A stretch of 7,977 nucleotides of DNA from an uncultured Selenomonadaceae bacterium (GTDB taxonomy: Bacteria; Bacillota; Negativicutes; Selenomonadales; Selenomonadaceae). The notes under the pieces were generated by a model, which was not told where the DNA came from, did not search any database, and was given only the letters and a program-made list of their open reading frames with translations. The stretch is taken from contig CAJTSO010000069.1 in NCBI GenBank assembly GCA_910579115.1, positions 1-7,977 on the forward strand, in the 5' to 3' direction. Positions 1 through 7,479 of this stretch are shown here, piece after piece. Position 1 is the stretch's first letter, and the number at the start of each line of letters is the position of its first letter. The translations under genes were made by a program, and so were the position numbers.

Positions 1-1008
1 TTCCCCATCAGGCCTAATGCATACAAGTTCAACTGCATTATTTCGTATATTGCCAAAAGGGGACTCTGTAAGATAAAAAGAATAAAACTCCTTATCCTGT
101 GCTGGAAATTTTATTGATAACAAACGGTATTTATCTGCCGGGAACCTCTCCCTCAATCGCCGTAAAGCTTCAGAAGGAAGTACTTTGAAATTAGAAGAAA
201 CCTCACCATACTCCTTATCTATGCGGCTGAAATATTCTTTTGCCTGTATCTCGTGATCCTTTAACTCCAGGCCAAAACCAGAAGGAACAGTGATTAAAAG
301 TATCCCGGAAACAGACATCATAAACAGAAACGCTCCTGTCAACACACCAGTGAGACGATGCACATCCGACCAAAACCATCTTTTGCTTTTCTTTGGTAAA
401 GTAATCCGGCCCAACGGCCCATTACAGGCAAACCCATGGAAAAGAAAACCGGAAATTATTGCCACCATAGATATTACCAAAGTGACAACCCATATTATCT
501 TTAACCAATAGTCTAATGCTGTACCAGTATGGATCCGCTTGGCGTACTGTAGCAGTCCCCTCAGGATCTCAGAGCGGTAGACGGGCATTACCGGTGTGCT
601 GACGGTTCTCAAGTCCACATCATAGCTTACAAGGGCTGCCGCTTTCTCTGCTCCTTTTCCCTGTTTACCCCTACTTCCTGTAATTCCTTCCGTTCTATTT
701 TGAAGCTTAAATTTTAACAGGCCGTATTTTATATCAGCAGCCGCTTCTAAAACGATTACACCAGGAAAATGACGATCTACTTCACCTAGTCCATCCGTGA
801 GGTTATCCCATATTTCTTCCGAAGAATAACAATTCTCTGACGGTAATTTAACCCCCATACTATTCCATTGATAAAGGGGGCTTCTACCCAGTAGTATTAT
901 CCCGGTAAAGCAAAGAATCAATAGCCCAATTGCCGACGACAACCCCATCCAAATATGAATTTTATATACGAGACTGATTTTTTTTCTAATGATTCGAATC
1001 AAGGCCAT
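1..1008 (-). CDS. PepSY-associated transmembrane protein, partial (C-terminus outside window)
   Basis: This is an open frame of 336 codons with no stop, running off the left edge of the window. The product looks like a PepSY-associated TM-helix protein (PepSY_TM type), an inner-membrane family often found with iron or siderophore uptake and reduction genes; the exact function is not known. Three hydrophobic helices are visible: about residues 18-41 (starting HIWMGLSS, ending with TGIILLG), about 163-190 (after the RIHTG motif, His160) and about 218-243 (after DVHRLTG, His217). The His-containing lead-ins to each helix are typical of the family. A polar, probably extracytoplasmic segment lies between helices 1 and 2 (about 42-158), and another follows helix 3. 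Family members are usually somewhat longer with one more helix, expected beyond the edge. The ATG at 1008 was chosen because the only upstream in-frame start (TTG at 1020) lies 2 nt from the GGAGG, too close to use. The gap to mutS2 is 93 nt with no clear terminator, so co-transcription with mutS2 is possible. Confidence 0.82.
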   Translation of the reverse strand, partial: MALIRIIRKKISLVYKIHIWMGLSSAIGLLILCFTGIILLGRSPLYQWNSMGVKLPSENCYSSEEIWDNLTDGLGEVDRHFPGVIVLEAAADIKYGLLKFKLQNRTEGITGSRGKQGKGAEKAAALVSYDVDLRTVSTPVMPVYRSEILRGLLQYAKRIHTGTALDYWLKIIWVVTLVISMVAIISGFLFHGFACNGPLGRITLPKKSKRWFWSDVHRLTGVLTGAFLFMMSVSGILLITVPSGFGLELKDHEIQAKEYFSRIDKEYGEVSSNFKVLPSEALRRLRERFPADKYRLLSIKFPAQDKEFYSFYLTESPFGNIRNNAVELVCIRPDGE

Positions 1009-1022
1009 GCTGTTGTTCAATG

Positions 1023-1027
1023 CCTCC
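1023..1027 (-). promoter_or_regulatory. Ribosome binding site of the PepSY-TM gene
   Basis: GGAGG, within AAGGGAGG, lies 14 nt before the ATG at 1008 and 2 nt before an in-frame TTG at 1020. The spacing is long for the ATG and impossible for the TTG. I favour the ATG, but the start is less certain than for the other genes here. Confidence 0.5.
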
Positions 1028-1031
1028 CTTC

Positions 1032-1046
1032 TGATAATAATACTGC
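1032..1046 (-). promoter_or_regulatory. Weak Fur-box-like site upstream of the PepSY-TM gene
   Basis: This 15-mer ends in a perfect ATTATCA half-site on the minus strand and agrees at about 10 of 14 specified positions with the Fur 7-1-7 consensus TGATAATNATTATCA. The other half-site is poor. It sits just upstream of the ribosome binding site. A TATAAT at 1068-1073 could be a -10 element, but no good -35 lies at the right distance. Iron regulation would suit the gene family but is only suggested. Confidence 0.2.
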
Positions 1047-1101
1047 CAATGCTACTTCCCACTTACCATTATATTCTATCATAAATAATATTTCTTTCCA
1101 G

Positions 1102-3474
1102 TTATTTCAGTTCAACAATCGTAGCGCCGCTCCCCCCTTTGTCCTCACGGGCAAAATAAAAACCTGCCACTGCCTTATGAGCTTCCAAATACTGATGGAT
1201 GCCCTGCCTTAGCTGTCCTGTACCTTTCCCATGGATAATGTTTATTTTCTTTAACCCGGCCAGCTGAGCATCATCAATAAACTTATTTACCTCCGGGATG
1301 GCGTCGTCAACCAAATAACCCCGCAAATCAAGCTCCGTACGGGCCGACTTGACCTTGTTGAAATATATGCCAGCCTGCTTTACTTCGCCAGCTTCCTTAT
1401 CCTCTTTTGGCCCGGAGACAAAATTGCAGCTTCCTGCGCTTACTTTTGTCCTCATACTGCCAATCTCGACTGTAAGTTCAGCCCCCTTCACCCGCACGAC
1501 CGTGGCCTTTTGTCCCAGCAACGGCACATATACGGTGGACCCTGTAACGACTCTCTCTACATCAACCTCCTCACGGTAAGTTTCCGATGGTCTCGCTTCG
1601 ATCCCCGACGCATCCAAAGCCGCCTCTTTTAATCGTTTACGGGCTTCTTCTATTGCCTGCTGTCTTTTCTTTATTCCCTGATCATTGTACTGTTCCTTTA
1701 GATCCCTTATGATGTCCGCTGAATCCCGTTTTGCCTTCCTGATTATTAAAGCGCTTTCTTCTTTGGCTTTTTTCAGGATCTCCGTCTTTTTTTCAGTCAG
1801 CTCTCCTTCAAGCTTTTTTACTAGATTCTCCTGTTCTTTAAGCTGTCTTTCCCGCCCACGGAGCTCATCAGTTTTCTTCTCGTAAAAGCGTCGCTTACTT
1901 TCCAGCTCAGCCACCACTTCCTCAAAACGAGCGTGATCTCCCTTGATAAAGCCACTGGCCCGTTCGATGATACTCTTATCTAAGCCCAATCGTTTACTTA
2001 TTGCAAAGGCATTCGATGCGCCAGGTATTCCGATGAGCAGTCGATAAGTCGGCCGCAGGGTTTTAACATCAAATTCCACACAGGCATTTTCCACCCCTGC
2101 CGTCTTGTAGGCAAATGTCTTTAATTCAGAGTAATGAGTGGTTGCCAGGACGGAGGACTCCCGTTTAAGCAGCTCTTCCAGAATCGCCGTCGCCAAAGCA
2201 GCTCCTTCTGCCGGATCTGTTCCTGCTCCCAATTCATCCAGCAGCACAAGATCATCTTGAGTGGCTTTTCTGAGAATAAAGACGATATGCTTCATGTGGG
2301 CAGAAAAAGTAGACAAATTTTGTTCTATGCTCTGTTCGTCACCGATATCCGCATAAATCTCTCTATAAACACTCAGCCTGGAACCCCGTTCAGCCGGAAT
2401 GAATAAGCCTGACTGAGCCATCAATGATAGAAGACCGAGGGTTTTCATGCTCACCGTCTTCCCCCCTGTATTAGGCCCGGTAACAAGGAGCAGTCGGTAA
2501 CCATCTCCCAGTCTAATGTCGATAGGCACTGCCACCTTCCTGTCGATCAGGGGGTGCCTTGCCTGTTTTATGTCTGTAATCCCCTTATCATTCAGTTCCG
2601 GTCTGGTTGCCCCCATATCTCGAGCCAGTTTTCCACAGGCAACGCTGAAATCTATGAAGGCCATAGTATTCAGATTCTCTAAAATAATTTCCGTTTCCTT
2701 TGCCACATCTCGAGAGAGAGATGACAAAATTCGATTGACCTCCTGCAGCTCTGCCAACATCAATTCCTTTATTTCGTTGTTTCTCTCCACTACCGCCATT
2801 GGTTCTATGAAGAGAGTCGACCCTGTAGCGGACTGGTCATGAACTATACCCGGTACACTGCGGCGATACTCAGCCCGAACCGGCAAGACATATCGGTCTC
2901 CACGCATACTTACAATAGTTTCACGAAAAACTTTTTGATTGTCCGAATTATGTAAAATTCCCTGCAGTATTTCCTTTATCCGCAGTTCATTTGCCCGTAT
3001 AGACCGGCGAATACGTAAAAGCTCACCGGTAGCATCATCACGGATACTTCCATGCTCATCGATCGTCTCATAAAGTTTCTTTGTCAGATTCCTCAGTACT
3101 TCCAAAGAGCGGGCTTTTTCCCGTAAAATATCACAATCAACAAGAACATCCAACTCCCGGAAAAAAATCTTCAGTTGTTTTGCAGCGTCCAAGGTTTCCC
3201 GAATAGTTACAAAATCTTCCAACTCCAGAATTGCGCCAAGCTTTGCTCTTTCAACTGCCGATTTTATGTCATGTATGCCACCTAATGGAGGATTTTGGGT
3301 AGCAAGAACCCTCAGAGCTTCTTCAGTGGTCTCAAGCTTCTCATCAGCCTCTTCCAGAGACTCTGCCGGGGTCAGCCTGGACGCAAGATTTTGGGCCAGT
3401 GAAGATCCACAATGGGACATCAATATTTCCGTTATCCGGTTGTATTCTAAAAGTCTTAAAATCGTTTTATTCAT
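1102..3474 (-). CDS. mutS2: Endonuclease MutS2 (ribosome rescue / anti-recombination ATPase)
   Basis: This 790-aa protein is close to the usual MutS2 length (about 785 aa). In B. subtilis MutS2 acts on collided ribosomes in ribosome quality control; in other bacteria it is described as suppressing homologous recombination. Both roles are family knowledge. Visible parts in order: the N-terminal core and clamp region typical of MutS2 (about 1-300); the ABC-type ATPase with Walker A GPNTGGKT (333-340), signature region STFSAHMKHI (388-397), Walker B DLVLLDELGAGTD (about 408-420) and H-loop ATTHYSE (444-450); a long charged coiled coil (about 510-625); a KOW-like beta segment (about 640-685); and a C-terminal Smr domain with LDLRG (715-719) and HGKGTG (748-753), the motifs linked to nuclease or ribosome action. 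It lacks the mismatch-recognition domain of MutS, as expected. The ATG at 3474 follows AGGA by 7 nt. All key motifs are intact. Upstream lies the HD-GYP relic carrying its promoter; downstream is a PepSY-TM gene after 93 nt. Confidence 0.97.
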   Translation of the reverse strand: MNKTILRLLEYNRITEILMSHCGSSLAQNLASRLTPAESLEEADEKLETTEEALRVLATQNPPLGGIHDIKSAVERAKLGAILELEDFVTIRETLDAAKQLKIFFRELDVLVDCDILREKARSLEVLRNLTKKLYETIDEHGSIRDDATGELLRIRRSIRANELRIKEILQGILHNSDNQKVFRETIVSMRGDRYVLPVRAEYRRSVPGIVHDQSATGSTLFIEPMAVVERNNEIKELMLAELQEVNRILSSLSRDVAKETEIILENLNTMAFIDFSVACGKLARDMGATRPELNDKGITDIKQARHPLIDRKVAVPIDIRLGDGYRLLLVTGPNTGGKTVSMKTLGLLSLMAQSGLFIPAERGSRLSVYREIYADIGDEQSIEQNLSTFSAHMKHIVFILRKATQDDLVLLDELGAGTDPAEGAALATAILEELLKRESSVLATTHYSELKTFAYKTAGVENACVEFDVKTLRPTYRLLIGIPGASNAFAISKRLGLDKSIIERASGFIKGDHARFEEVVAELESKRRFYEKKTDELRGRERQLKEQENLVKKLEGELTEKKTEILKKAKEESALIIRKAKRDSADIIRDLKEQYNDQGIKKRQQAIEEARKRLKEAALDASGIEARPSETYREEVDVERVVTGSTVYVPLLGQKATVVRVKGAELTVEIGSMRTKVSAGSCNFVSGPKEDKEAGEVKQAGIYFNKVKSARTELDLRGYLVDDAIPEVNKFIDDAQLAGLKKINIIHGKGTGQLRQGIHQYLEAHKAVAGFYFAREDKGGSGATIVELK

Positions 3475-3532
3475 TTCTCGTTCCTGGTCTTCCGGACTTG
3501 TTTTTACTTGATTTTACTTCATGCCTCTCGAC

Positions 3533-3561
3533 ATTCTGTCAGCATTGTACCGCTTTGTCAA
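3533..3561 (-). promoter_or_regulatory. Candidate sigma-A promoter of mutS2
   Basis: A perfect -35 TTGACA (3556-3561) is followed after 17 nt by -10 CAGAAT (3533-3538, 4 of 6 consensus matches). Transcription would start near 3526, giving a leader of about 50 nt to the mutS2 ATG. The -35 abuts the last recognisable codons of the decayed HD-GYP gene. Assigned by consensus match only. Confidence 0.6.
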
Positions 3562-4284
3562 CGATTATATGAAATTTTCTCATATATATCTACCGCGCCC
3601 AGCTATTTCAGGATATTTATCTGTTATAAGAAGAATCAACCTTTCTGCTTTATCATCTCACTGCTCAATGTTGTGTGGCAGCGAACTAGGCTCATTTCAT
3701 TTGCTTCAAGCTTTCCTTTTTTGTCCTGATGGTTATAGGGATTCGCTGCATTCCTGAATCACAGAGCAGTGCCGCGACAACGAGCTGCGTTCTTCCTCCT
3801 TATTCATTCGCAGCCAGTTTCCCATAAGCCCTGCTAATATTCTCATATTTAAGGAATGTTGAATCAGATATTCATCTTTTCTGTCAATGCAATGAAGCTA
3901 AATAATGGAATTGCGGTCATGACAAAGAGCCCAGAAACGGGGATCACTAACCAGCTTTAGAATCGCTTCCCTATCAATTTTACCATCCGTTAGAATTTTA
4001 TCATAAATAATATGAAGCTCTGTCAGGTTAATTCTATAGTTAAGAACGAAGTCAGGATTAGACACGTGCTCAGTTGCTGGATTAGCTTTTACTATGACTT
4101 CACGCTTTTCCGCTTCCGGTTCATCAATAATTACTGAAAAAACGCCCCACAAGTCAAAGCCATCAATCATTGAATTAGTAACTTCTGCCCCGGCTTCAAC
4201 CCCAATAATTCCATCATTGTTAAAGACATCTTTCCCCAATTTCATCCCCGGCTGTAGCTCATAAATCGCGTAATTCTTCAGCAC
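3561..4284 (-). pseudogene. Decayed HD-GYP domain gene (cyclic-di-GMP phosphodiesterase type)
   Basis: An intact protein of this type would hydrolyse cyclic-di-GMP through an HD-GYP domain. The GTG start at 4284 follows GAGG by 8 nt and opens a 128-codon frame whose first part (YELQPGMKLGKDVFNNDG) is the N-terminal domain usual before HD-GYP. It stops at TAG (3898-3900), but homology continues in the same frame as RKDEYLIQHSLNMRILAG, GLMGNWL and MNKEEER down to 3787. A 1-nt loss then shifts to a second frame (3784-3728: LVVAALLCDSGMQRIPITI), where the family's LLHDIGK has become LLCDSGM, losing the HD histidine. A second 1-nt loss shifts to a third frame (3725-3639: DKKGKLEANEMSLV, then the HTTLSSEMI block). 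After TGA (3636-3638) only a short block, AVDIYEKISYNR (3561-3596), resembles the family's ADIYDAMTSNR. The GYP motif region is missing and about 24 codons appear deleted. The 128-aa fragment may still be made but cannot be a phosphodiesterase. The family assignment comes from motif recall and is strong, because successive blocks appear in the right order. Confidence 0.85.
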
Positions 4285-4334
4285 TTTCTTCGCCTCTGGT
4301 ATAATATAATTAATCTGATTACTAATCGGGACTC

Positions 4335-4363
4335 ATTATATAGGCAATCAAAAGTGATGTAAC
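4335..4363 (-). promoter_or_regulatory. Candidate promoter of the HD-GYP remnant
   Basis: A perfect -10 TATAAT (4335-4340) stands 17 nt downstream of GTTACA (4358-4363), which matches TTGACA at 4 of 6 positions. It lies about 50 nt upstream of the GTG start at 4284 and downstream of the valS terminator, so the remnant has its own likely promoter. The rest of the 4285-4460 stretch is AT-rich with no other gene signal. Confidence 0.5.
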
Positions 4364-4460
4364 CCTTTTTTTATTTATCTAATATTATATTTACTATATC
4401 TTTTTATAATCGCCGCAAACTGTTAAGTAAATCGCCAATATAGTTCTTTCTCTTAGATAT

Positions 4461-4491
4461 TAAAAACGGGACAGGTAAAAACCCGTCCCGT
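4461..4491 (-). terminator. Intrinsic terminator of valS
   Basis: On the minus strand ACGGGAC pairs with GTCCCGT, and the stem extends inward by two or three more pairs around a TTTTTA loop after one mismatch. A short T run (GTTTTTAAT) follows directly. It lies 25 nt after the valS stop codon, as expected for a rho-independent terminator. Confidence 0.88.
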
Positions 4492-4516
4492 AAACTCTAA
4501 GAAAGTAATATACAGA

Positions 4517-7177
4517 TTATAGTGATGATAAATACTTCAGACGCTCGGCAAGAGAATTATGTTTTTCTTCATTCTCTTTTAGCTTTGCCCTTTCCTTTTC
4601 AACGACTGCTACCGGAGCTTTGGCTGTAAAACCCTCGTTGCCAAGTTTCTTCTGGATGCGCTCAATTTCCTGATTCAAAACGGCCATTTCCTTCTGGAGA
4701 CGGGCCGTCTCTTTTTCAATATCGATCATGTCCTTTAGCGGTAAATATACCTCAATCCCATTTACCACCGCTGCCATGGCGTTTTCCGGTTTTTTCGCCT
4801 CAGCCGACATTATGGTCAGAGGCTCCGCGTTTGCCAATGCAAATAAGTATCGCTGATTCTCATCAAAAACATCCCGAAGTCTTTCATCGGTAAAGTGAAG
4901 GAGTACGGCACTCTTTTTCGCCGGGGATACACTTACCTCTGCTCTCATATTTCGGATTGATTTGATAGTCTCCATTATTGCGGTCATTCCGCTTTCTGCC
5001 ACTTCATCTATTTTGCCTTCCTCACCAGTCGGCCAATGGGAAATCATAATGCTCTCACCGGCATGAGGCACTTTCTGCCATATTTCTTCAGTGATGAATG
5101 GCATAAATGGATGCAGCAATCGAAGCGTATGCTCAAGGATATAGGCCAAAACATATTGGACAGTCTTTCTCGCCCGCTCATTTTCTTTATTGTATAGTGT
5201 ACCCTTTGAGAGCTCAATATACCAATCGCACAATTCTCCCCAAATAAACTCATAAATCATCCGGGCAGCTTCACCCAGCTCAAAATTATCCAATCCGCTG
5301 GTAACACTGGCTACAGTCCTGGCATAACGGCTGAGGATCCAACGGTCGGACAGCGAATAATCCTCTGGGGCAGGAACAAACTCTGCATCGAAAGCATCCA
5401 GATTCATCAGCATGAAACGGGAGGCATTCCAGAGCTTATTGGCAAAGTTTCGAGCGCCCTCAACGCGTTTTTCGGAAAATCTGATATCGTTACCAGGAGT
5501 ATTTCCGGTTACAAGGGTAAAGCGGAGAGTATCCGCACCATATTTTTCAATAACCTCCACCGGGTCAATTCCGTTGCCAAGGGACTTGCTCATCTTGCGT
5601 CCCTGTTCGTCACGGACAAGGCCGTGAATAAATACATGACGAAACGGAATATCCTTCCCAAAGCGAAGTCCCATCATGACCATTCTGGCCACCCAAAAGA
5701 AAATGATATCATATCCGGTAACAAGGGTGGATGTGGGATAGAATTTCCTCAGTTCGGCAGTTTCTTCCGGCCAGCCCATCGTTTCAAAGGGCCACAGTCC
5801 AGAGCTGAACCAAGTATCAAGAACATCTGGATCCTGATTTATTTTTTCGCTTCCGCACTTTGGGCACTTGCAAAGGTCAGTACGGGAGACGCTTGTTTCG
5901 CCGCACTCCTCACAATACCAGGCAGGTATCCGATGGCCCCACCACAGCTGGCGGGAAATGCACCAATCCCTGATATTTTCCAGCCATCCAATATATATCT
6001 TTGTAAACCGTTCCGGAACAAACTGGATCCTTCCGGACTGAACTGCTTCAATCGCTGGCTTAGCCAAGCTCTCCATCTTTACAAACCACTGCTTGGAAAC
6101 AAGTGGTTCGACAGTAGTATGGCAACGGCTGCAATGACCGACAGCATGCTCATGCTCCTCAACAGAAACGAGCGCACCGGCAGCTTCCAAATCCTTGACA
6201 ATTTGACGGCGGCACTCATAACGATCCATACCGGCATATTTACCCGTATCGGCAGACATTGTACCGTCATTATTTATGACTTTTAACTGTGGCAGATTAT
6301 GACGCTCGCCCATGTCAAAATCGTTTGGATCATGAGCCGGAGTTACCTTAACTGCACCGGTACCAAAAGCAGGATCAACATAGCTATCCGCAAAAAGGGG
6401 AATCTTCCTGCCAAGAAGCGGCAGGATAAGATTCTTTCCCACTAAATCCGTATATCTCTCATCTTCCGGATGCACGGCAACACCAGTATCGCCCAGCATG
6501 GTCTCCGGGCGGGTAGTGGCGATCTCCACAAACTTATCCGTTCCCTCTACCTGATAGCGAATATACCAAAGATGACCTGCCTCGCTCTCATGCTCTACCT
6601 CAATATCGCTGAGAGCTGTATTGCAACGGGGACACCAGTTGATAATACGAGTGCCCTGATAAATCAAACCATCCTCATAAAGGCTCACAAAGACTTCGCG
6701 AACAGCCCGGGAGCAGCCTTCGTCCATGGTAAAACGCTCCCTGTCCCAATCGCAGGAGGAACCCAGAGAGCGCAGTTGACTCATAATGCGGTTGCCAAAT
6801 TTTTCCTTCCAGGCCCAGACCCGTTCAAGAAATTTTTCACGGCCCAAGTCATAACGGGAAAGCCCCTCCGCCCGTAGAGATTCCTCTACCTTGGCCTGGG
6901 TTGAAATACCGGCATGATCACAGCCCGGCACCCACAGCGTATTCTCCCCTCTCATACGGTGGTAACGGATGAGTATATCCTGTAAGGTATTATCAACCGC
7001 ATGGCCAATGTGAAGCTGACCGGTTACATTTGGCGGCGGTATTACAATACTGTATGCAGGTTTATCATTTACTTCAGCGTGAAAGAGCTTGCGCCTTTCC
7101 CAATAGCTGTACCATTTTGTTTCAAAGGACTTTGGATCATATACTTTAGGAATATTATTATCCTGTAATTCTGCCAT
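4517..7177 (-). CDS. valS: Valine--tRNA ligase
   Basis: This is an 886-aa class Ia aminoacyl-tRNA synthetase of normal ValS length. It attaches valine to tRNA-Val in the cytoplasm using ATP. Visible features in order: the catalytic motif HIGH at 56-59 (PPPNVTGQLHIGH); the CP1 editing domain, about 190-345, with TTRPETMLGDTG and the VTPAHDPND motif, which removes mischarged threonine; CxxC pairs at 182/185 and 349/352 flanking the editing domain, and a further set at 422/425 and 438/441, suggesting zinc ribbons; the characteristic DVLDTWFSSGLWPF near 451-464; the second catalytic motif KMSKS at 528-532; an anticodon-binding helical domain (about 600-750); and a C-terminal coiled-coil arm (about 815-886) that contacts the tRNA. 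ATG 7177 follows GGAGG (7188-7192) by 10 nt. It is a single-gene unit with a promoter about 40 nt upstream of the start and a terminator just after it. No T-box leader is seen. Confidence 0.98.
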   Translation of the reverse strand: MAELQDNNIPKVYDPKSFETKWYSYWERRKLFHAEVNDKPAYSIVIPPPNVTGQLHIGHAVDNTLQDILIRYHRMRGENTLWVPGCDHAGISTQAKVEESLRAEGLSRYDLGREKFLERVWAWKEKFGNRIMSQLRSLGSSCDWDRERFTMDEGCSRAVREVFVSLYEDGLIYQGTRIINWCPRCNTALSDIEVEHESEAGHLWYIRYQVEGTDKFVEIATTRPETMLGDTGVAVHPEDERYTDLVGKNLILPLLGRKIPLFADSYVDPAFGTGAVKVTPAHDPNDFDMGERHNLPQLKVINNDGTMSADTGKYAGMDRYECRRQIVKDLEAAGALVSVEEHEHAVGHCSRCHTTVEPLVSKQWFVKMESLAKPAIEAVQSGRIQFVPERFTKIYIGWLENIRDWCISRQLWWGHRIPAWYCEECGETSVSRTDLCKCPKCGSEKINQDPDVLDTWFSSGLWPFETMGWPEETAELRKFYPTSTLVTGYDIIFFWVARMVMMGLRFGKDIPFRHVFIHGLVRDEQGRKMSKSLGNGIDPVEVIEKYGADTLRFTLVTGNTPGNDIRFSEKRVEGARNFANKLWNASRFMLMNLDAFDAEFVPAPEDYSLSDRWILSRYARTVASVTSGLDNFELGEAARMIYEFIWGELCDWYIELSKGTLYNKENERARKTVQYVLAYILEHTLRLLHPFMPFITEEIWQKVPHAGESIMISHWPTGEEGKIDEVAESGMTAIMETIKSIRNMRAEVSVSPAKKSAVLLHFTDERLRDVFDENQRYLFALANAEPLTIMSAEAKKPENAMAAVVNGIEVYLPLKDMIDIEKETARLQKEMAVLNQEIERIQKKLGNEGFTAKAPVAVVEKERAKLKENEEKHNSLAERLKYLSSL

Positions 7178-7216
7178 TATTACAATTCCTCCCGAACGTT
7201 ACAATTTAGCTTATTT

Positions 7217-7245
7217 AATGTAACACGCATGGTAAAATGTGTCAA
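7217..7245 (-). promoter_or_regulatory. Promoter of valS
   Basis: A perfect -35 TTGACA (7240-7245) and -10 TACATT (7217-7222, 4 of 6 matches) are separated by 17 nt. Transcription would start near 7210, giving a leader of only about 33 nt. That is enough for the ribosome binding site but far too short for a T-box riboswitch. Confidence 0.65.
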
Positions 7246-7302
7246 TAAAAAAGAGAAACCCAAGGATTTCCATATCATCCACATTTTTAGCTACCAAAAG
7301 CT

Positions 7303-7344
7303 GTTCCCCACTTCAGTTAAGTGAACGGCGGCTGCCCTTTAACT
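7303..7344. repeat. Overlapping inverted repeats in the nuoN-valS gap
   Basis: The 7246-7426 stretch holds no gene that I can support. Within it, CACTT and AAGTG (7309-7322) form a small stem around CAGTT, with GTT/AAC as an outer extension. Alternatively AGTTAA (7315-7320) can pair with TTAACT (7339-7344), enclosing GGC/GCC. The two pairings share bases and exclude each other. The segment lies upstream of the valS promoter, so it is not part of the predicted valS leader. It could be a protein-binding site, part of an unannotated small RNA, or chance. Confidence 0.35.
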
Positions 7345-7426
7345 ACCACAGTGGAATTGGTGTCTTAATCATAGCCAATCGCAAAAAGAAATAAATTTTC
7401 TGTGATTTTTTCTTGAGTAATGGGAC

Positions 7427-7464
7427 TATAAAAATACCCAACCTGCAAAATACAAGTTGGGTAT
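7427..7464 (-). terminator. Intrinsic terminator of the nuo transcript
   Basis: On the minus strand ATACCCAAC pairs with GTTGGGTAT around a loop of about 13 nt, followed by TTTTTATAG; the T run begins within the end of the stem. It starts 16 nt after the nuoN stop codon, marking nuoN as the last gene of its transcript. Confidence 0.85.
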
Positions 7465-7479
7465 CAATGCCTTAATTAA

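Noticed and set aside
3713..3828. Small gene of about 24-30 codons on the minus strand with an apparent AAGGAGG ribosome binding site
   Set aside because: The AAGGAGG is the Lys-Glu codons of the HD-GYP relic, and the frame is part of that relic between the amber stop and the second frameshift. Homology blocks continue on both sides.
3639..3830. Structured RNA or riboswitch upstream of mutS2, suggested by CTGCG/CGCAG and TTATGGGA/TCCCTATAA pairings
   Set aside because: The pairings are imperfect, no known riboswitch core could be matched, and the segment is better explained as degenerate HD-GYP coding sequence upstream of the mutS2 promoter.
3898..3900. Readthrough or recoding of the in-frame TAG (for example pyrrolysine)
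   Set aside because: Two frameshifts, loss of the catalytic His and a missing C-terminal region follow downstream, so decoding this codon would not restore a working protein. Simple nonsense mutation is enough.
5624..6286. 220-codon open frame on the plus strand opposite valS
   Set aside because: It lies wholly antisense to the conserved editing and catalytic region of valS, has no recognisable protein character, and is a shadow of the valS codon pattern. Other plus-strand frames opposite valS, mutS2 and the PepSY gene were dropped for the same reason.
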